From positions 347,570 to 411,569 of the forward strand of contig NZ_JBDZDQ010000004.1 of the NCBI RefSeq assembly GCF_040049295.1: a stretch of 64,000 nt of DNA. Direction: 5' to 3'. This DNA is from Sphingomonas sp. KR3-1. GTDB lineage: Bacteria > Pseudomonadota > Alphaproteobacteria > Sphingomonadales > Sphingomonadaceae. Shown one piece after another: positions 1 to 8,309 of this stretch. Position 1 is the first letter of the stretch. Every line of letters starts with the position of its first letter. The position numbers were made by a program, and so were the translations under genes. Below the pieces are notes generated by a model. The model searched no databases and was not told the origin of the DNA. It saw only the letters and a list, made by a program, of their open reading frames with translations.

Positions 1-235
1 TTGGCGGGTTGAGCGCGGTGGCGACGCCGCCGCCCCAGGCCGCGGGCAGCAAGGTGAGCTGCCCGGCCTTTTCCTCCATCGTCATCTTCGCGATCAGCGA
101 ATCGATGAAGGCGGGCACCGGCAGGCGGCCGGCTTCCTGCAAGATCGCACGTGCCGGGCTCGCGGCCCAGGCCGCAACCGCACCGGCCCCCATCAGCGCC
201 GCGCGTCGCGAAATCCTGGTGTCGAACATGTCCAT
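1..235 (-). CDS. Glycoside hydrolase family 3 (beta-glucosidase), N-terminal part only
   Basis: The gene runs off the left edge, so only about 78 N-terminal residues are present. A twin-arginine signal (SRRAALMGAGAVAAW) is followed by the typical GH3 opening FIDSLIAKMTMEEKAGQL, seen in BglX-type periplasmic beta-glucosidases. Two in-frame ATGs (codons ending at 235 and 229) follow an AGGAGAGGA Shine-Dalgarno sequence. The second ATG has the better spacing, the first gives two more residues. The gene is divergent from the LacI-type regulator and shares a promoter region holding a GTAACCGGTTAC operator. Known family role: hydrolysis of terminal beta-glucosyl residues. Inference: it finishes degradation of the oligosaccharides released by the GH144-like enzyme of the same cluster. 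Confidence 0.85.
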   Translation of the reverse strand, partial: MDMFDTRISRRAALMGAGAVAAWAASPARAILQEAGRLPVPAFIDSLIAKMTMEEKAGQLTLLPAAWGGGVATALNPP

Positions 236-322
236 TCCTCTCCTGATCCCGTCGCCCAGCTAGAACGGGCATTGTCGCAATGCTGCCCGCGCGTGAAACT
301 TTTTTGCTTGTCGCGGTCAACC

Positions 323-334
323 GTAACCGGTTAC
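323..334. promoter_or_regulatory. LacI-family operator, GTAACCGGTTAC
   Basis: A perfect 12-base palindrome with the central CCGG step typical of LacI-family sites. It lies between the divergent GH3 and lacI-type genes, about 90 bases before each start. The same core recurs at 1473-1484 and 8087-8098. Binding by the adjacent regulator is inferred. Confidence 0.75.
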
Positions 335-422
335 ATAACTCGGGCACGGCTTGCATTGCAATCGCCGAAGCGGTCTGGAACGCAGGAATACGCTGCGAGC
401 GGCCGGGGAAGAAGGGACTGAA

Positions 423-1427
423 ATGGGCGAGGCCACCATCCGCGATGTCGCACGCCGCGCCGAAGTTTCGGTCGCATCGGTGTCGCGCGCGCTGAACGGC
501 CTCGACAATGTCCGGGCCGAGACGCGCGAGAAGGTGATCAAGGCCGCCGCCGATCTCGGCTATGTCCCCCACGCCGGCGCGCGCAGCCTCAGCCTGGCGC
601 GCGCGCATGCGATCGGCGTGGTGCTGCCCGACCTCCACGGCGAGTTCTTTTCCGAATGCGTGCGCGGCATGGACCGCGAGGCGAGCCGGCGCGGCTATCT
701 GCTGCTCCTCTCCAACATGCACAATGACGGCGACCAGGCCGCGGTGGCGCTGCGCGCGATGCGCGGCCGCGTCGACGGGCTGCTGGTGATGGCGCCGCAC
801 ATCGATCCCGAGACGCTCGAGCGCGCGCTGCCGCCGGCCTTGCCCTCGGTGATGATCAACAGCCACCGCGAGCTTCCCGGCCGCCCGTCGCTCCGCCTCG
901 ACAACCGCGCCGGCGCCGAGGCGATGATCGACCATCTCGTCGCGCGCGGCTATCGCCACATCGTCCACATCGCCGGCCCGGAGGGTAATGTCGACGCGCA
1001 GGAGCGCGCCGAAGGCTATCGCGCCGCCTGCGCCCGTCACGGCCTGGCGCCGCGGATCATCGCCGGCGACTTCAACGAGGAAGCCGGCGAGGCCGCCGCG
1101 CAGCAGATCCTCGCCAGCTCCACGCTCACCGACGCGGTGTTCGCCGCCAACGACATGATGGCGATCGGCTGCCTCCACGGGCTGCGCCTCGGCGGCAGGC
1201 GCGTGCCCGAGGATGTCGCCGTCGCCGGTTTCGACGACGTCCCCCTTGCCCGCTTTCTCGCGCTCAGCACGGTGCGCGTGAACATCGCCGAGATGGGCGC
1301 CCGCGCCGTCTCGCGCCTGATCGACATGCTCGACGGCAAGGATCAGCTCCGCGCCAGCGAGACCCAGACCCCCGAGCTGGTGATGCGCGCGACCACTGCG
1401 CCCCGCGCCGGAGCCGCGAATGCATGA
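423..1427 (+). CDS. LacI-family transcriptional regulator
   Basis: A 334-residue repressor. The N-terminal helix-turn-helix reads TIRDVARRAEVSVASVSRAL, followed by the hinge-helix region (GYVPHAGARSLS). A periplasmic-binding-protein-like ligand domain starts at AIGVVLPDL, with FAANDMMAIGCLHGL and VAGFDDVPLARFL near the C-terminus. The ATG at 423 is preferred over an upstream ATG because the protein then begins MGEATIRDVARRA as family members do, and GAAGG precedes it. It sits inside a sugar-utilisation cluster and its promoter region carries a matching palindrome, which suggests autoregulation plus control of the neighbouring glucanase and TonB receptor. The inducer is not readable from the sequence, but a glucan oligosaccharide is the natural guess. 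Confidence 0.93.
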   Translation: MGEATIRDVARRAEVSVASVSRALNGLDNVRAETREKVIKAAADLGYVPHAGARSLSLARAHAIGVVLPDLHGEFFSECVRGMDREASRRGYLLLLSNMHNDGDQAAVALRAMRGRVDGLLVMAPHIDPETLERALPPALPSVMINSHRELPGRPSLRLDNRAGAEAMIDHLVARGYRHIVHIAGPEGNVDAQERAEGYRAACARHGLAPRIIAGDFNEEAGEAAAQQILASSTLTDAVFAANDMMAIGCLHGLRLGGRRVPEDVAVAGFDDVPLARFLALSTVRVNIAEMGARAVSRLIDMLDGKDQLRASETQTPELVMRATTAPRAGAANA

Positions 1428-1471
1428 CGGCGGCTCCTTTCTTTTCGGCGCGCCTTTTTTCGGCGCTTGCC

Positions 1472-1485
1472 TGTAACCGGTTCCA
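1472..1485. promoter_or_regulatory. LacI-type operator upstream of the GH144-like gene
   Basis: TGTAACCGGTTCCA matches the 323 and 8087 sites at 10 of the 12 core positions. A degenerate half-site CATGGTTACA follows at 1499-1508. It lies about 130 bases before the glucanase start, in a 186-base spacer after the regulator gene. Confidence 0.6.
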
Positions 1486-1613
1486 TGGCCCCCTTCTCCA
1501 TGGTTACACCCCCCTTGGGGGCGGCGCCCCGGGCGCTGCCCCCGGCTTTTTCGGGACGGATTTCTTGAAGGCGGGGCGCAATCGCCCCCTGTTCTGGTGT
1601 ATGAGGTAGTGAC

Positions 1614-3044
1614 ATGATCGACCGGCGCGCGCTCCTTTCGCGGTCTTCGCTCCTGCTGGCGGGCTCGGCAGTGCCGGGGGCGGCGATCGCCCAGGCCCGC
1701 ACACCGGCGGCGCGCACGCTGCCGCCCTTCTATGCCGATATCGAGGAGCGCACCTTCCGCTGGTTCTGGGAAACCGCGCGCCGCGATAACGGCCTGGTGC
1801 CCGATCGCTATCCTTCGCCCAGCTTCTGCTCGATCGCCGCGGTCGGCTTCGCGCTGACCGCCTATCCGATCGGCGTCGAGCGCGGCTGGATCACGCGGGC
1901 CGAGGCGCGCGACCTGACGCTGACCACGCTGCGCTTCTTCTGGGAGACTCCACAGGGCCCCGAGCCCGAGGGCAAGATCGGCCATGCCGGCTTCTTCTAC
2001 CACTTCATCGACATGATCAGCGGCGCGCGCTTCCGCGACGTCGAGCTCTCCAGCGTCGATACCACGCTCTTCCTGATGGGCGCGCTGTTCGCCGGCCAAT
2101 ATTATGACCGGGAGGACGCGCGGGAGCGCGAGATCCGCGACCTGGCGCACAAGCTCTATGCCCGCGCCGACTGGAACTTCTTCCGCAGCGACGGCCGCAA
2201 GGCGGTGTCAATGGGCTGGCACCCCGGCCGCGGCCTGATCGAGCGCAACTGGGATGGCTATAACGAGGGAATGTTCGTCTACATCCTGGGAATGGGCGCT
2301 CCGGAGCACCCGCTGCCAGTGGACAGCTGGGAGGCATGGACGGCGCCGTACGAGCGCTTCTGGCGCGGCGAAGGACCGATGCGCCACCTCGCCTTCGCGC
2401 CGCTGTTCCCTTTGCACTACAGCCATATCTGGATCGATTTCCGCGGCATCCGCGACGCGGCGATGCGCAACGCCGGGTTCGACTATTTCGAGAACAACCG
2501 GCGTGCGACGCTCTCCAACCAGGCCTATTGCATAGCCAATCCGATGGGCTGGGATGGCTATGGCGCCCAAAGCTGGGGCCTCGCCGCCTGCGACGGACCG
2601 GGCAATTTCCGCCTCGATTACAAGGGCGAGCGCCGCGAGTTCTTCGGATATAGCGCGCGCGGCCCGATCGACGAGCCGGATGGCCGCGACGATGGCACGA
2701 TCACGCCGAGCGCTTCGCTCGGCTCGCTCCCCTTCGCGCCGGAGATCGTGATTCCCACGGCGCAGGCGCTCCGCCGCGAGCATGGCGACCTGCTCTACGG
2801 CAAATACGGCTTCCATGATGCCTTCAACCCCAGTTTCCGCTGGATCGACAAGCCGGTCGAGCGAGGCCGCGTAGATCCGGCCAAAGGCTGGTACGGCACC
2901 GACTATATCGGCATCGACCAGGGCCCGATCCTGCTCCAGGCGGCGAACTACCGCAGCGACTTCGTCTGGCAGCGCATGCGCAGCTGCACACCGATCCGGA
3001 AAGGGCTGAAGGCAGCGGGGTTCACGGGCGGGTGGCTCTCCTAA
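1614..3044 (+). CDS. GH144-like glucoamylase-domain protein (probable endo-beta-1,2-glucanase)
   Basis: 476 residues. A Tat-type signal (DRRALLSRSSLLLAG, cleavage near AIAQA) is followed by one (alpha/alpha)6-barrel glycoside hydrolase domain of the PF10091 'glycoamylase' type. Landmarks are ERTFRWFWETA, SSVDTTLFLMGALFAGQYY, GWNWDGYNEGM-like residues at about 205-215, SHIWIDFRGIRD and the C-terminal YGKYGFHDAFNP. Characterised members of this group are GH144 endo-beta-1,2-glucanases and sophorose-releasing enzymes. The length is normal for a stand-alone enzyme. The gene follows the LacI regulator, with an operator-like palindrome in the spacer. Inference: periplasmic cleavage of beta-1,2-glucan fragments, with the GH3 enzyme downstream in the pathway. 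The exact linkage specificity needs assay. Confidence 0.8.
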   Translation: MIDRRALLSRSSLLLAGSAVPGAAIAQARTPAARTLPPFYADIEERTFRWFWETARRDNGLVPDRYPSPSFCSIAAVGFALTAYPIGVERGWITRAEARDLTLTTLRFFWETPQGPEPEGKIGHAGFFYHFIDMISGARFRDVELSSVDTTLFLMGALFAGQYYDREDAREREIRDLAHKLYARADWNFFRSDGRKAVSMGWHPGRGLIERNWDGYNEGMFVYILGMGAPEHPLPVDSWEAWTAPYERFWRGEGPMRHLAFAPLFPLHYSHIWIDFRGIRDAAMRNAGFDYFENNRRATLSNQAYCIANPMGWDGYGAQSWGLAACDGPGNFRLDYKGERREFFGYSARGPIDEPDGRDDGTITPSASLGSLPFAPEIVIPTAQALRREHGDLLYGKYGFHDAFNPSFRWIDKPVERGRVDPAKGWYGTDYIGIDQGPILLQAANYRSDFVWQRMRSCTPIRKGLKAAGFTGGWLS

Positions 3045-3117
3045 ACGGTCACTCCCCCATCCGTCATCCCGGCGAGCCGGGATCTCGGGCGGCTCTTCCC
3101 CCGCCATTGAATTGCTC

Positions 3118-3197
3118 GTCATCCCCGCGAAGGCGGGGATCCAGAGTCATGAAGGACATCGCTCTGTCACCCTGGATCCCGCCTTCGCGGGGATGAC
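3118..3197. repeat. Long inverted repeat between convergent genes
   Basis: The left arm 3118-3144 (GTCATCCCCGCGAAGGCGGG then GATCCAG) is mirrored by 3172-3197, with a 27-base loop. A degenerate extra arm (GTCATCCCGGCGAGCCGGGAT) lies at 3063-3083. It sits exactly between the GH144 stop and the GH43-like stop, so it can act as a bidirectional terminator. Related CCCCGGCGAAGGCCGGG units occur near 14290, 15965 and 47055-47210, which indicates a dispersed repeat family. Confidence 0.8.
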
Positions 3198-3199
3198 GG

Positions 3200-5017
3200 C
3201 TATTTGACGCGGATCGCCCGCGTCCGCTTCGAAACCCCATTCTCGTCGAACGCCTCGACCGCCACCCAATAGCCCACGCCCTTGTTCAGCGCCCGCAGCT
3301 CGAGCGCAGTCCCCTGATCCGCCCAACGCTGATAGGTCAGCGTCAGCCGATCCGGCCGCACGCCCCACAGCACATTGTAGCCCACCGCGCCCGCCACCGG
3401 CTTCCAGGTCACATGCGCGTCGCGCGCATCGCCGTCGCGCACCGCGGCCACCCCCGCAGGCATCGCCGGCGCCTTGCCCCCCGCATTCCCGAACACCCGC
3501 AGGTCGCTGATCGCCAGGTTCGCGCCGCCGACATGGCCGTGAACATAGCGCACGAACCGCGCCCGTACCGGCGCCGGCAGCTGGAAATAGGCGTTGGGCC
3601 GGTCGCGCCGCGGCGCCTCGGTCCGCGCCAGCGGTGTCCAGGCCTTGCCGTCGAGCGAGGACTGCAATTCGAATTCGGTATAGATGTCCGGCGCATCGCC
3701 GAACCGTTCGGACTTGTAGTCGGCAAAGTTCACCTGCACCGCGCGCAGCGTCTTCGCCGCGCCCAGATCCACGGTCAGCGTCTCGCCCGGCTTGTTGGCG
3801 CCCGCCACCCAGAAGCTGCGCGGATTCTCGTCGGTCACCCGGTCCGCGGAGAACGCGCCGAGCGTCGAGCTCGCCAGCGCCGCCTTCCGGTACGAAAGCA
3901 GCATCCAGCCGGTGAACAGGCTCTCGGGGTCCTCGACCTTCGCGGTCGGCGTATAATGCGGAAAGTCGCCGAAGCGGGTCGAGACCGCCATCTGCCCGTC
4001 CGGCCAGAATTTCGCCGGCCACATCCCGATCCGCCGCTCGAAGGTCCAGTTGTTGCCGATCCACGGCGTGCCCGTGTTCCACCAATTGCCGTGCACGTCC
4101 TGGAAAGTCGAGCCATGCCCCGCGCCCTGCACGAACCCGCCGGGCTTGTACGCCACCGGATTGTACGGCGCATAAGCGAACGGCCCGAGCGGCGTGTCCG
4201 AAACATACGTGCCGTTGGCATAGGCGTTATATTCGGTGCCCGGCGCGCCATACTGGAGATAGTAGCGCCCGTTCACCTTGGTCATCCAGGCGCCTTCCAT
4301 GAAAGGCTTGATCGGCGTGCCGTCGGGCAGCGTGCCCGAATGGTCCTGGCCGAAGCGCTCCCAGCCATGATCGTCGGGATGCAGCGCCAGCATCGGCCTG
4401 GGCTTGCCCTTGTAGAGCAGCTTGCCGTCTTCGAACGCGATCTCGATCCCGTAGAGCGGGAAGACGTTCGACGAGCCCCAATAGAGGTACCATTTGCCGT
4501 CATCGTCCTTGAAAAGCGCGGGGTCCCAGGGGCCGGGCGGTACCTTGTCCTCGCCCTCCGCCGGAACGTGCCCCTCGCCCACCGAATCGACCAGCTCGGG
4601 CATCCGCCGCACCCAGAAATCGAGCGTGCCGCTGTCGGGATCGCTGGTCGACAGGATCGATTCCGCCCGCGTCATCGAAGGCTGGATCAGGATGCGCGCG
4701 CCATCGGCCCATACCGCGGGCGCGACGATCGAATTGAACGGCCAGCGGCTCGGCGTGACGAAGGTCCAGTGGGCGAGGTCGGAGGACGACCAGTATCCGT
4801 CCGCCAGCGTCTGGAAGAGGTAGTATTTGCCCTTGAAGGTCACGACCGCAGGATCCGCACCGGTGCGGTACGACACGCCCTGGTTTACCTGCTCGAAATT
4901 GTATCGGTAATCGATGTCGATCGGGTTGGCGTAGGTCTGCCGGGCCTCCTGCGCCTGCGCCTGCGCCTGCGCAGCACTCGCCACTACCAAGCCCGTCAGC
5001 AGAACCCCGAACCGCAT
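3200..5017 (-). CDS. GH43-like glycosidase with discoidin-type and fibronectin-type III C-terminal domains
   Basis: 605 residues. The signal peptide ends in an AQ repeat (AQAQAQAQE). A five-bladed beta-propeller domain (about 28-375) shows the GH43 pattern: Asp55 in TGADPAVV as candidate base, PWDPALFKDDDGKWYLYWG for the pKa-modulating Asp, and FMEGAWMTKVNGRYYLQYG with the candidate acid Glu. An F5/8 C-like carbohydrate-binding module follows (about 385-505), then a fibronectin III-like domain to the end. Such enzymes remove arabinosyl, xylosyl or related side units in the periplasm. The gene lies 76 bases downstream of the TonB receptor gene on the same strand. An AAGGAAG ribosome-binding site precedes the ATG. 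Substrate is not certain. Confidence 0.82.
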   Translation of the reverse strand: MRFGVLLTGLVVASAAQAQAQAQEARQTYANPIDIDYRYNFEQVNQGVSYRTGADPAVVTFKGKYYLFQTLADGYWSSSDLAHWTFVTPSRWPFNSIVAPAVWADGARILIQPSMTRAESILSTSDPDSGTLDFWVRRMPELVDSVGEGHVPAEGEDKVPPGPWDPALFKDDDGKWYLYWGSSNVFPLYGIEIAFEDGKLLYKGKPRPMLALHPDDHGWERFGQDHSGTLPDGTPIKPFMEGAWMTKVNGRYYLQYGAPGTEYNAYANGTYVSDTPLGPFAYAPYNPVAYKPGGFVQGAGHGSTFQDVHGNWWNTGTPWIGNNWTFERRIGMWPAKFWPDGQMAVSTRFGDFPHYTPTAKVEDPESLFTGWMLLSYRKAALASSTLGAFSADRVTDENPRSFWVAGANKPGETLTVDLGAAKTLRAVQVNFADYKSERFGDAPDIYTEFELQSSLDGKAWTPLARTEAPRRDRPNAYFQLPAPVRARFVRYVHGHVGGANLAISDLRVFGNAGGKAPAMPAGVAAVRDGDARDAHVTWKPVAGAVGYNVLWGVRPDRLTLTYQRWADQGTALELRALNKGVGYWVAVEAFDENGVSKRTRAIRVK

Positions 5018-5028
5018 CGCACTTCCTT

Positions 5029-5069
5029 AAAAAAGAAAAGGGGGAGGAGAGCCGAAGCCCGCCTCCCCC
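5029..5069 (-). terminator. Intrinsic terminator between the TonB receptor and GH43-like genes
   Basis: On the minus strand GGGGGAGG (5069-5062) pairs with CCTCCCCC-complement at 5047-5040 around an inner TTCG-capped stem. It is followed by TTTTCTTTTTT. It falls between two co-directional genes, so it probably lowers rather than abolishes GH43 transcription. Confidence 0.75.
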
Positions 5070-5093
5070 TCAAATCACACGTTCAAACCAGGC

Positions 5094-8069
5094 TTAGAAC
5101 TTGTAACCCAGGCGGAACTGGATGCGGCGCGGCAGCGTGACCGTGTTGTTGCCGATCCGGCCCGGCTCCAGCGGATCGGTCAGGCTGAAGAAGCCGTCGA
5201 AATCCTTGAAGTTCTTGTTGTTGAAGGCGTTGAGCACGTCCACCGCGGCCTCGACTTGGCCGATGCCGTGGATCTTGAAGCGGTTGCCCAGCGTCAAATT
5301 GACTTCGCAGAAGGCGAACAGCCCCTCGATGCAATTCTTCTCCGGATAGGCCGTGGTCAGCTTGAGCTTGCCCACGTCGAAGCCCTGCGTGGCATCGGTG
5401 ACTAGATAGCCCTGCCCGCTACCCAGCGTGGTCAGCGTCGAGAAGGTGAAGCCCAGCGGCAGGTCGACCATGCCCGAGATCACCACCCGGTGGCGCTCGT
5501 CGCCCGGCCGGGTGCGCCAGCCATAGGCGTCCGGCGTGATGCCATCGAGGCTGAACAGGTCGTTGCCGTTCTGCTCGGCCTTGGACAGCGTATAGGCGAC
5601 GTTCAGGCCCCAGCCCGATGCCTTGGTGTAGTTCTTGTCGAGCGTGAAATAGAGCGCCTTGTAGCGCGTATCGAGCCCGTCATAGCCGATCAGCACGTTC
5701 GCATAGCCGAACGGCGTCACGGTCGAGGTGTCGCAGCAATTGCCGAGGCCGTTGTTCTGCCGGGTGGCGAACAGGTTGGTATAGCCGTTGCGGCCGCGCT
5801 GGTACGAGCCGGTGATCGACGCCTCGAACACCCCGAAGCGCTGGCGCACGCCCAGGCTGAACTGGTCGTTGACCGGCGGCTTCGCATCGTTCTTCACCGC
5901 GAACAGCTCCGGCAGGCCGGCGCCCTGGGCGCTGGCCTGGAGCGCGAGCAGCCCAGCGCGGGTGGCATAGGCCGGGTTCCACGCCACGGTCGGCAGGCCC
6001 GAGCGCGGCGCGCCGGTTGCCGAGAAGCGGAACACGCCCACCGGGTTGAGCACGCGCGAGAGCTCGTCAACCGTGTTGTTGAAGTTGTTGCGGTCGTAAT
6101 AGCGGCCCCAACCGCCGAAGATCACCGTCGAGCGATCGCCCTTGATGTCGTACGAGAAGCCGACGCGCGGCGCGAACGCGCCCGCGAACGGCTTACGGTC
6201 GTGCCCGTCGGTGATGTAGTTCTCGGGGTCGAAATAATAGGTCTTGGGCAGCGAGCGCAGTGCCGCCGCGGCGCTGGCCGGCGTCACATAGTCGTTGTTG
6301 AAGCCGTTGGTCTCATAGTCCCAGCGCACGCCGAGGTTGAGCTGGAGCTTCGGGGTGAGGTTCCAGTCGTCCTGCACATAGACGCCGACCTGGGTGTTCG
6401 ACGCCTGGATCAGCGAGCTGCCCAGGCCGAGGCGCGCCTCGCTCGGGAAAGCGAAGCTGAGGTCGTCGGTCGGATCGAGCGGCGTGCCGTTGTTGCCGTT
6501 GTCGGTATAGGTGTAGTGCGGCTGGACATAGCTGTGGTCATCGAAGGTGATGTCGGTCACCTGGACGCGCAGGCCCGCCTTGAACACATGCCCCGCCAGG
6601 CCCGACCAGGTGAAGTCGTTGCGGAAGGTGTAGCTGTTCTGCACTTCGTTGCGGGTCGAATCCTTGCCGCCCGCGATGATCACGCCGGCATATTCATATT
6701 GCGGCAGCTCGGGGTGCAGCGAGGTCGGGTTGAACGTGTAGTTCAAGTAGCTGGCGTTGAATTCGTTGACGAAGTTGTCGCCGTTATACGCCCATTTGAA
6801 CTGGTAGGTGTCGACCCGGTTCTTCTTGTTCTCGGCCGCCTCGTAGGAGACGTTGTTGCCGAAGGCTTGGATGTCGCTCTCGTCGCGGCGGCTGAACGAC
6901 AGGTCGAAGGTCTGGCGGTCGTCCGGGGTCAGCGTCAGCTTGCCGAAGTAGAAGTCGCTGCGGAACGGGCTGACGAACGCGCCTTCCAGCGTGTGGATGT
7001 CGCGGCCAAGCGAGGCCGATGCCGCCGCTTGCAGCGCGGGCGTGCCGCCGGCGACGACGTTGAACGCGCGGTCCTGGTCATTGCCTTCATAGGCGCCGAA
7101 GAAGAACAGCTTGTCCTTGATGATCGGGCCGCCCAGCGCCGCGCCATATTGCTTGCGCTCGAAGGCGGGCTCGGCGCGGTTGTTGCGCTTGTCGAGATAC
7201 GCCTTCTCGCTCAGGCTCTTGTCGGTGTACTGGCCGAACACCTCGCCGTGGAACTCGTTGGTGCCCGACTTGGTGATCGCCGTGACGATCGCCGCGCCGG
7301 CCTGCTCGTACTCGGCCTTGTAGTTCTGGGTGAGGACGCGGAATTCCTGCACCGCGAGCTGGCCGAACGGGTTGCCGCGGCTGTTCTGCTGGCCGGCGAC
7401 GCCGCCCTCGCGCAGCTGGTTCTTCAGGCTGACGCCGTCGATGAACACATTGACCTGGCTGGCGGTCGAGGCGCCCGACGAGAAGCTCTTGTCGGTCTCG
7501 CTGTCGTTGTAGCGCACGCCCGGGGCGAGCGCGGTGAACGACAGGAAGTTGCGGTCGGTCTGCGGCAGCCGTTCGATCTGCGTGGTCGAGACGTTGGTCG
7601 CGACTTCGCTGGTGCGCACTTCGCGCACGCGCGTGCCGGTGACGACGATCTGGCCGCCTTCGGCCGGCTCGGCCGCGGCGGCGGGTGCGCCGCCCAGCGT
7701 CAGGTCGAGGCTCGCCGATTCGCCGATGCCGACGATCACCGTCTGGCTGACCGTCTCGCTGCCGGACGTGGCGATCACTTCATACTGGCCCGGGCGCAGG
7801 CCGTTCAGCACATATGCGCCGCTCGAATCGGCCACGGCGCGCGCGGTCTGGTTGGTGCCGGTGCTGCGTGCGGAGACCTGCGCGCCGGCCACGCCGGCAC
7901 CGTCGGCGCCGATCACCTGGCCGCGCAGGCTGGCGGTGCTCACCTGGGCCGACGCCATCGTCGGCAGCAGCACGGCGCCGGTGGCAACCAGCGTTGCCGC
8001 TGCCATCGCCGAAACCGAGATCCCGCGCTTCAGGGCACGGCTATTCTTCTTGATAATTCCCACTGTCAT
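5094..8069 (-). CDS. TonB-dependent receptor, Oar-like with N-terminal carboxypeptidase-regulatory-like domain
   Basis: About 991 residues. A signal peptide (LVATGAVLLPTMASA) precedes a CarboxypepD_reg-like beta-sandwich (STASLRGQVIGADGAGVAGA to about 115). The TonB-box-like segment GGQIVVTGTRV comes next, then the plug (VNVFIDGVSLKN) and a beta-barrel ending in the C-terminal aromatic signature FRLGYKF. The start chosen, MTVGIIKKN, abuts a GGAGGA sequence. A GTG two codons later (8063) has better spacing and is a real alternative. Two perfect 16-base palindromes lie just upstream. It is the outer-membrane importer of the sugar cluster. No SusD partner is present, as is usual in proteobacteria. 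Substrate is inferred to be a glucan oligosaccharide. Confidence 0.93.
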   Translation of the reverse strand: MTVGIIKKNSRALKRGISVSAMAAATLVATGAVLLPTMASAQVSTASLRGQVIGADGAGVAGAQVSARSTGTNQTARAVADSSGAYVLNGLRPGQYEVIATSGSETVSQTVIVGIGESASLDLTLGGAPAAAAEPAEGGQIVVTGTRVREVRTSEVATNVSTTQIERLPQTDRNFLSFTALAPGVRYNDSETDKSFSSGASTASQVNVFIDGVSLKNQLREGGVAGQQNSRGNPFGQLAVQEFRVLTQNYKAEYEQAGAAIVTAITKSGTNEFHGEVFGQYTDKSLSEKAYLDKRNNRAEPAFERKQYGAALGGPIIKDKLFFFGAYEGNDQDRAFNVVAGGTPALQAAASASLGRDIHTLEGAFVSPFRSDFYFGKLTLTPDDRQTFDLSFSRRDESDIQAFGNNVSYEAAENKKNRVDTYQFKWAYNGDNFVNEFNASYLNYTFNPTSLHPELPQYEYAGVIIAGGKDSTRNEVQNSYTFRNDFTWSGLAGHVFKAGLRVQVTDITFDDHSYVQPHYTYTDNGNNGTPLDPTDDLSFAFPSEARLGLGSSLIQASNTQVGVYVQDDWNLTPKLQLNLGVRWDYETNGFNNDYVTPASAAAALRSLPKTYYFDPENYITDGHDRKPFAGAFAPRVGFSYDIKGDRSTVIFGGWGRYYDRNNFNNTVDELSRVLNPVGVFRFSATGAPRSGLPTVAWNPAYATRAGLLALQASAQGAGLPELFAVKNDAKPPVNDQFSLGVRQRFGVFEASITGSYQRGRNGYTNLFATRQNNGLGNCCDTSTVTPFGYANVLIGYDGLDTRYKALYFTLDKNYTKASGWGLNVAYTLSKAEQNGNDLFSLDGITPDAYGWRTRPGDERHRVVISGMVDLPLGFTFSTLTTLGSGQGYLVTDATQGFDVGKLKLTTAYPEKNCIEGLFAFCEVNLTLGNRFKIHGIGQVEAAVDVLNAFNNKNFKDFDGFFSLTDPLEPGRIGNNTVTLPRRIQFRLGYKF

Positions 8070-8084
8070 TCCTCCCCAGCGAGG

Positions 8085-8100
8085 TTGTAACCGGTTACAA
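8085..8100. promoter_or_regulatory. Perfect 16-base LacI-type palindrome TTGTAACCGGTTACAA
   Basis: It extends the GTAACCGGTTAC core seen at 323. It ends 15 bases before the TonB receptor start, so a bound repressor would cover the leader or block early elongation. The match to the regulator's own promoter site makes that LacI protein the best candidate. Confidence 0.8.
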
Positions 8101-8146
8101 ACTTCGGCGGCGGTTGTTCTGTTCTTGGTGTTCGCCGGAAACTCCC

Positions 8147-8162
8147 ATGAAACCGGTTTCAT
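8147..8162. promoter_or_regulatory. Second perfect palindrome ATGAAACCGGTTTCAT
   Basis: It is centred 62 bases from the first palindrome, about six helical turns. It differs at the third core base (GAAACC against GTAACC), so it may be bound by another LacI-family paralogue or be a weaker auxiliary operator. Confidence 0.7.
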
Positions 8163-8309
8163 GAAACTGTCAATCCTGCGGATGGGTCAGCGTTGTCGGG
8201 AGTGTTTTTGCTGCACTGCGATGTGTCGCGGATGCAACAGTGGCGCCGATGCATGTTCGATCCGGCGCGCCTCTTGCGGGCCATGCCACCGTCTCCCCAT
8301 ATCCTTCCC

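Noticed and set aside
5490-8090. Long plus-strand frame opposite the first TonB receptor
   Set aside because: Arg/Val/Ala-rich translation with no domains; it mirrors the real minus-strand gene, a known effect of high GC.
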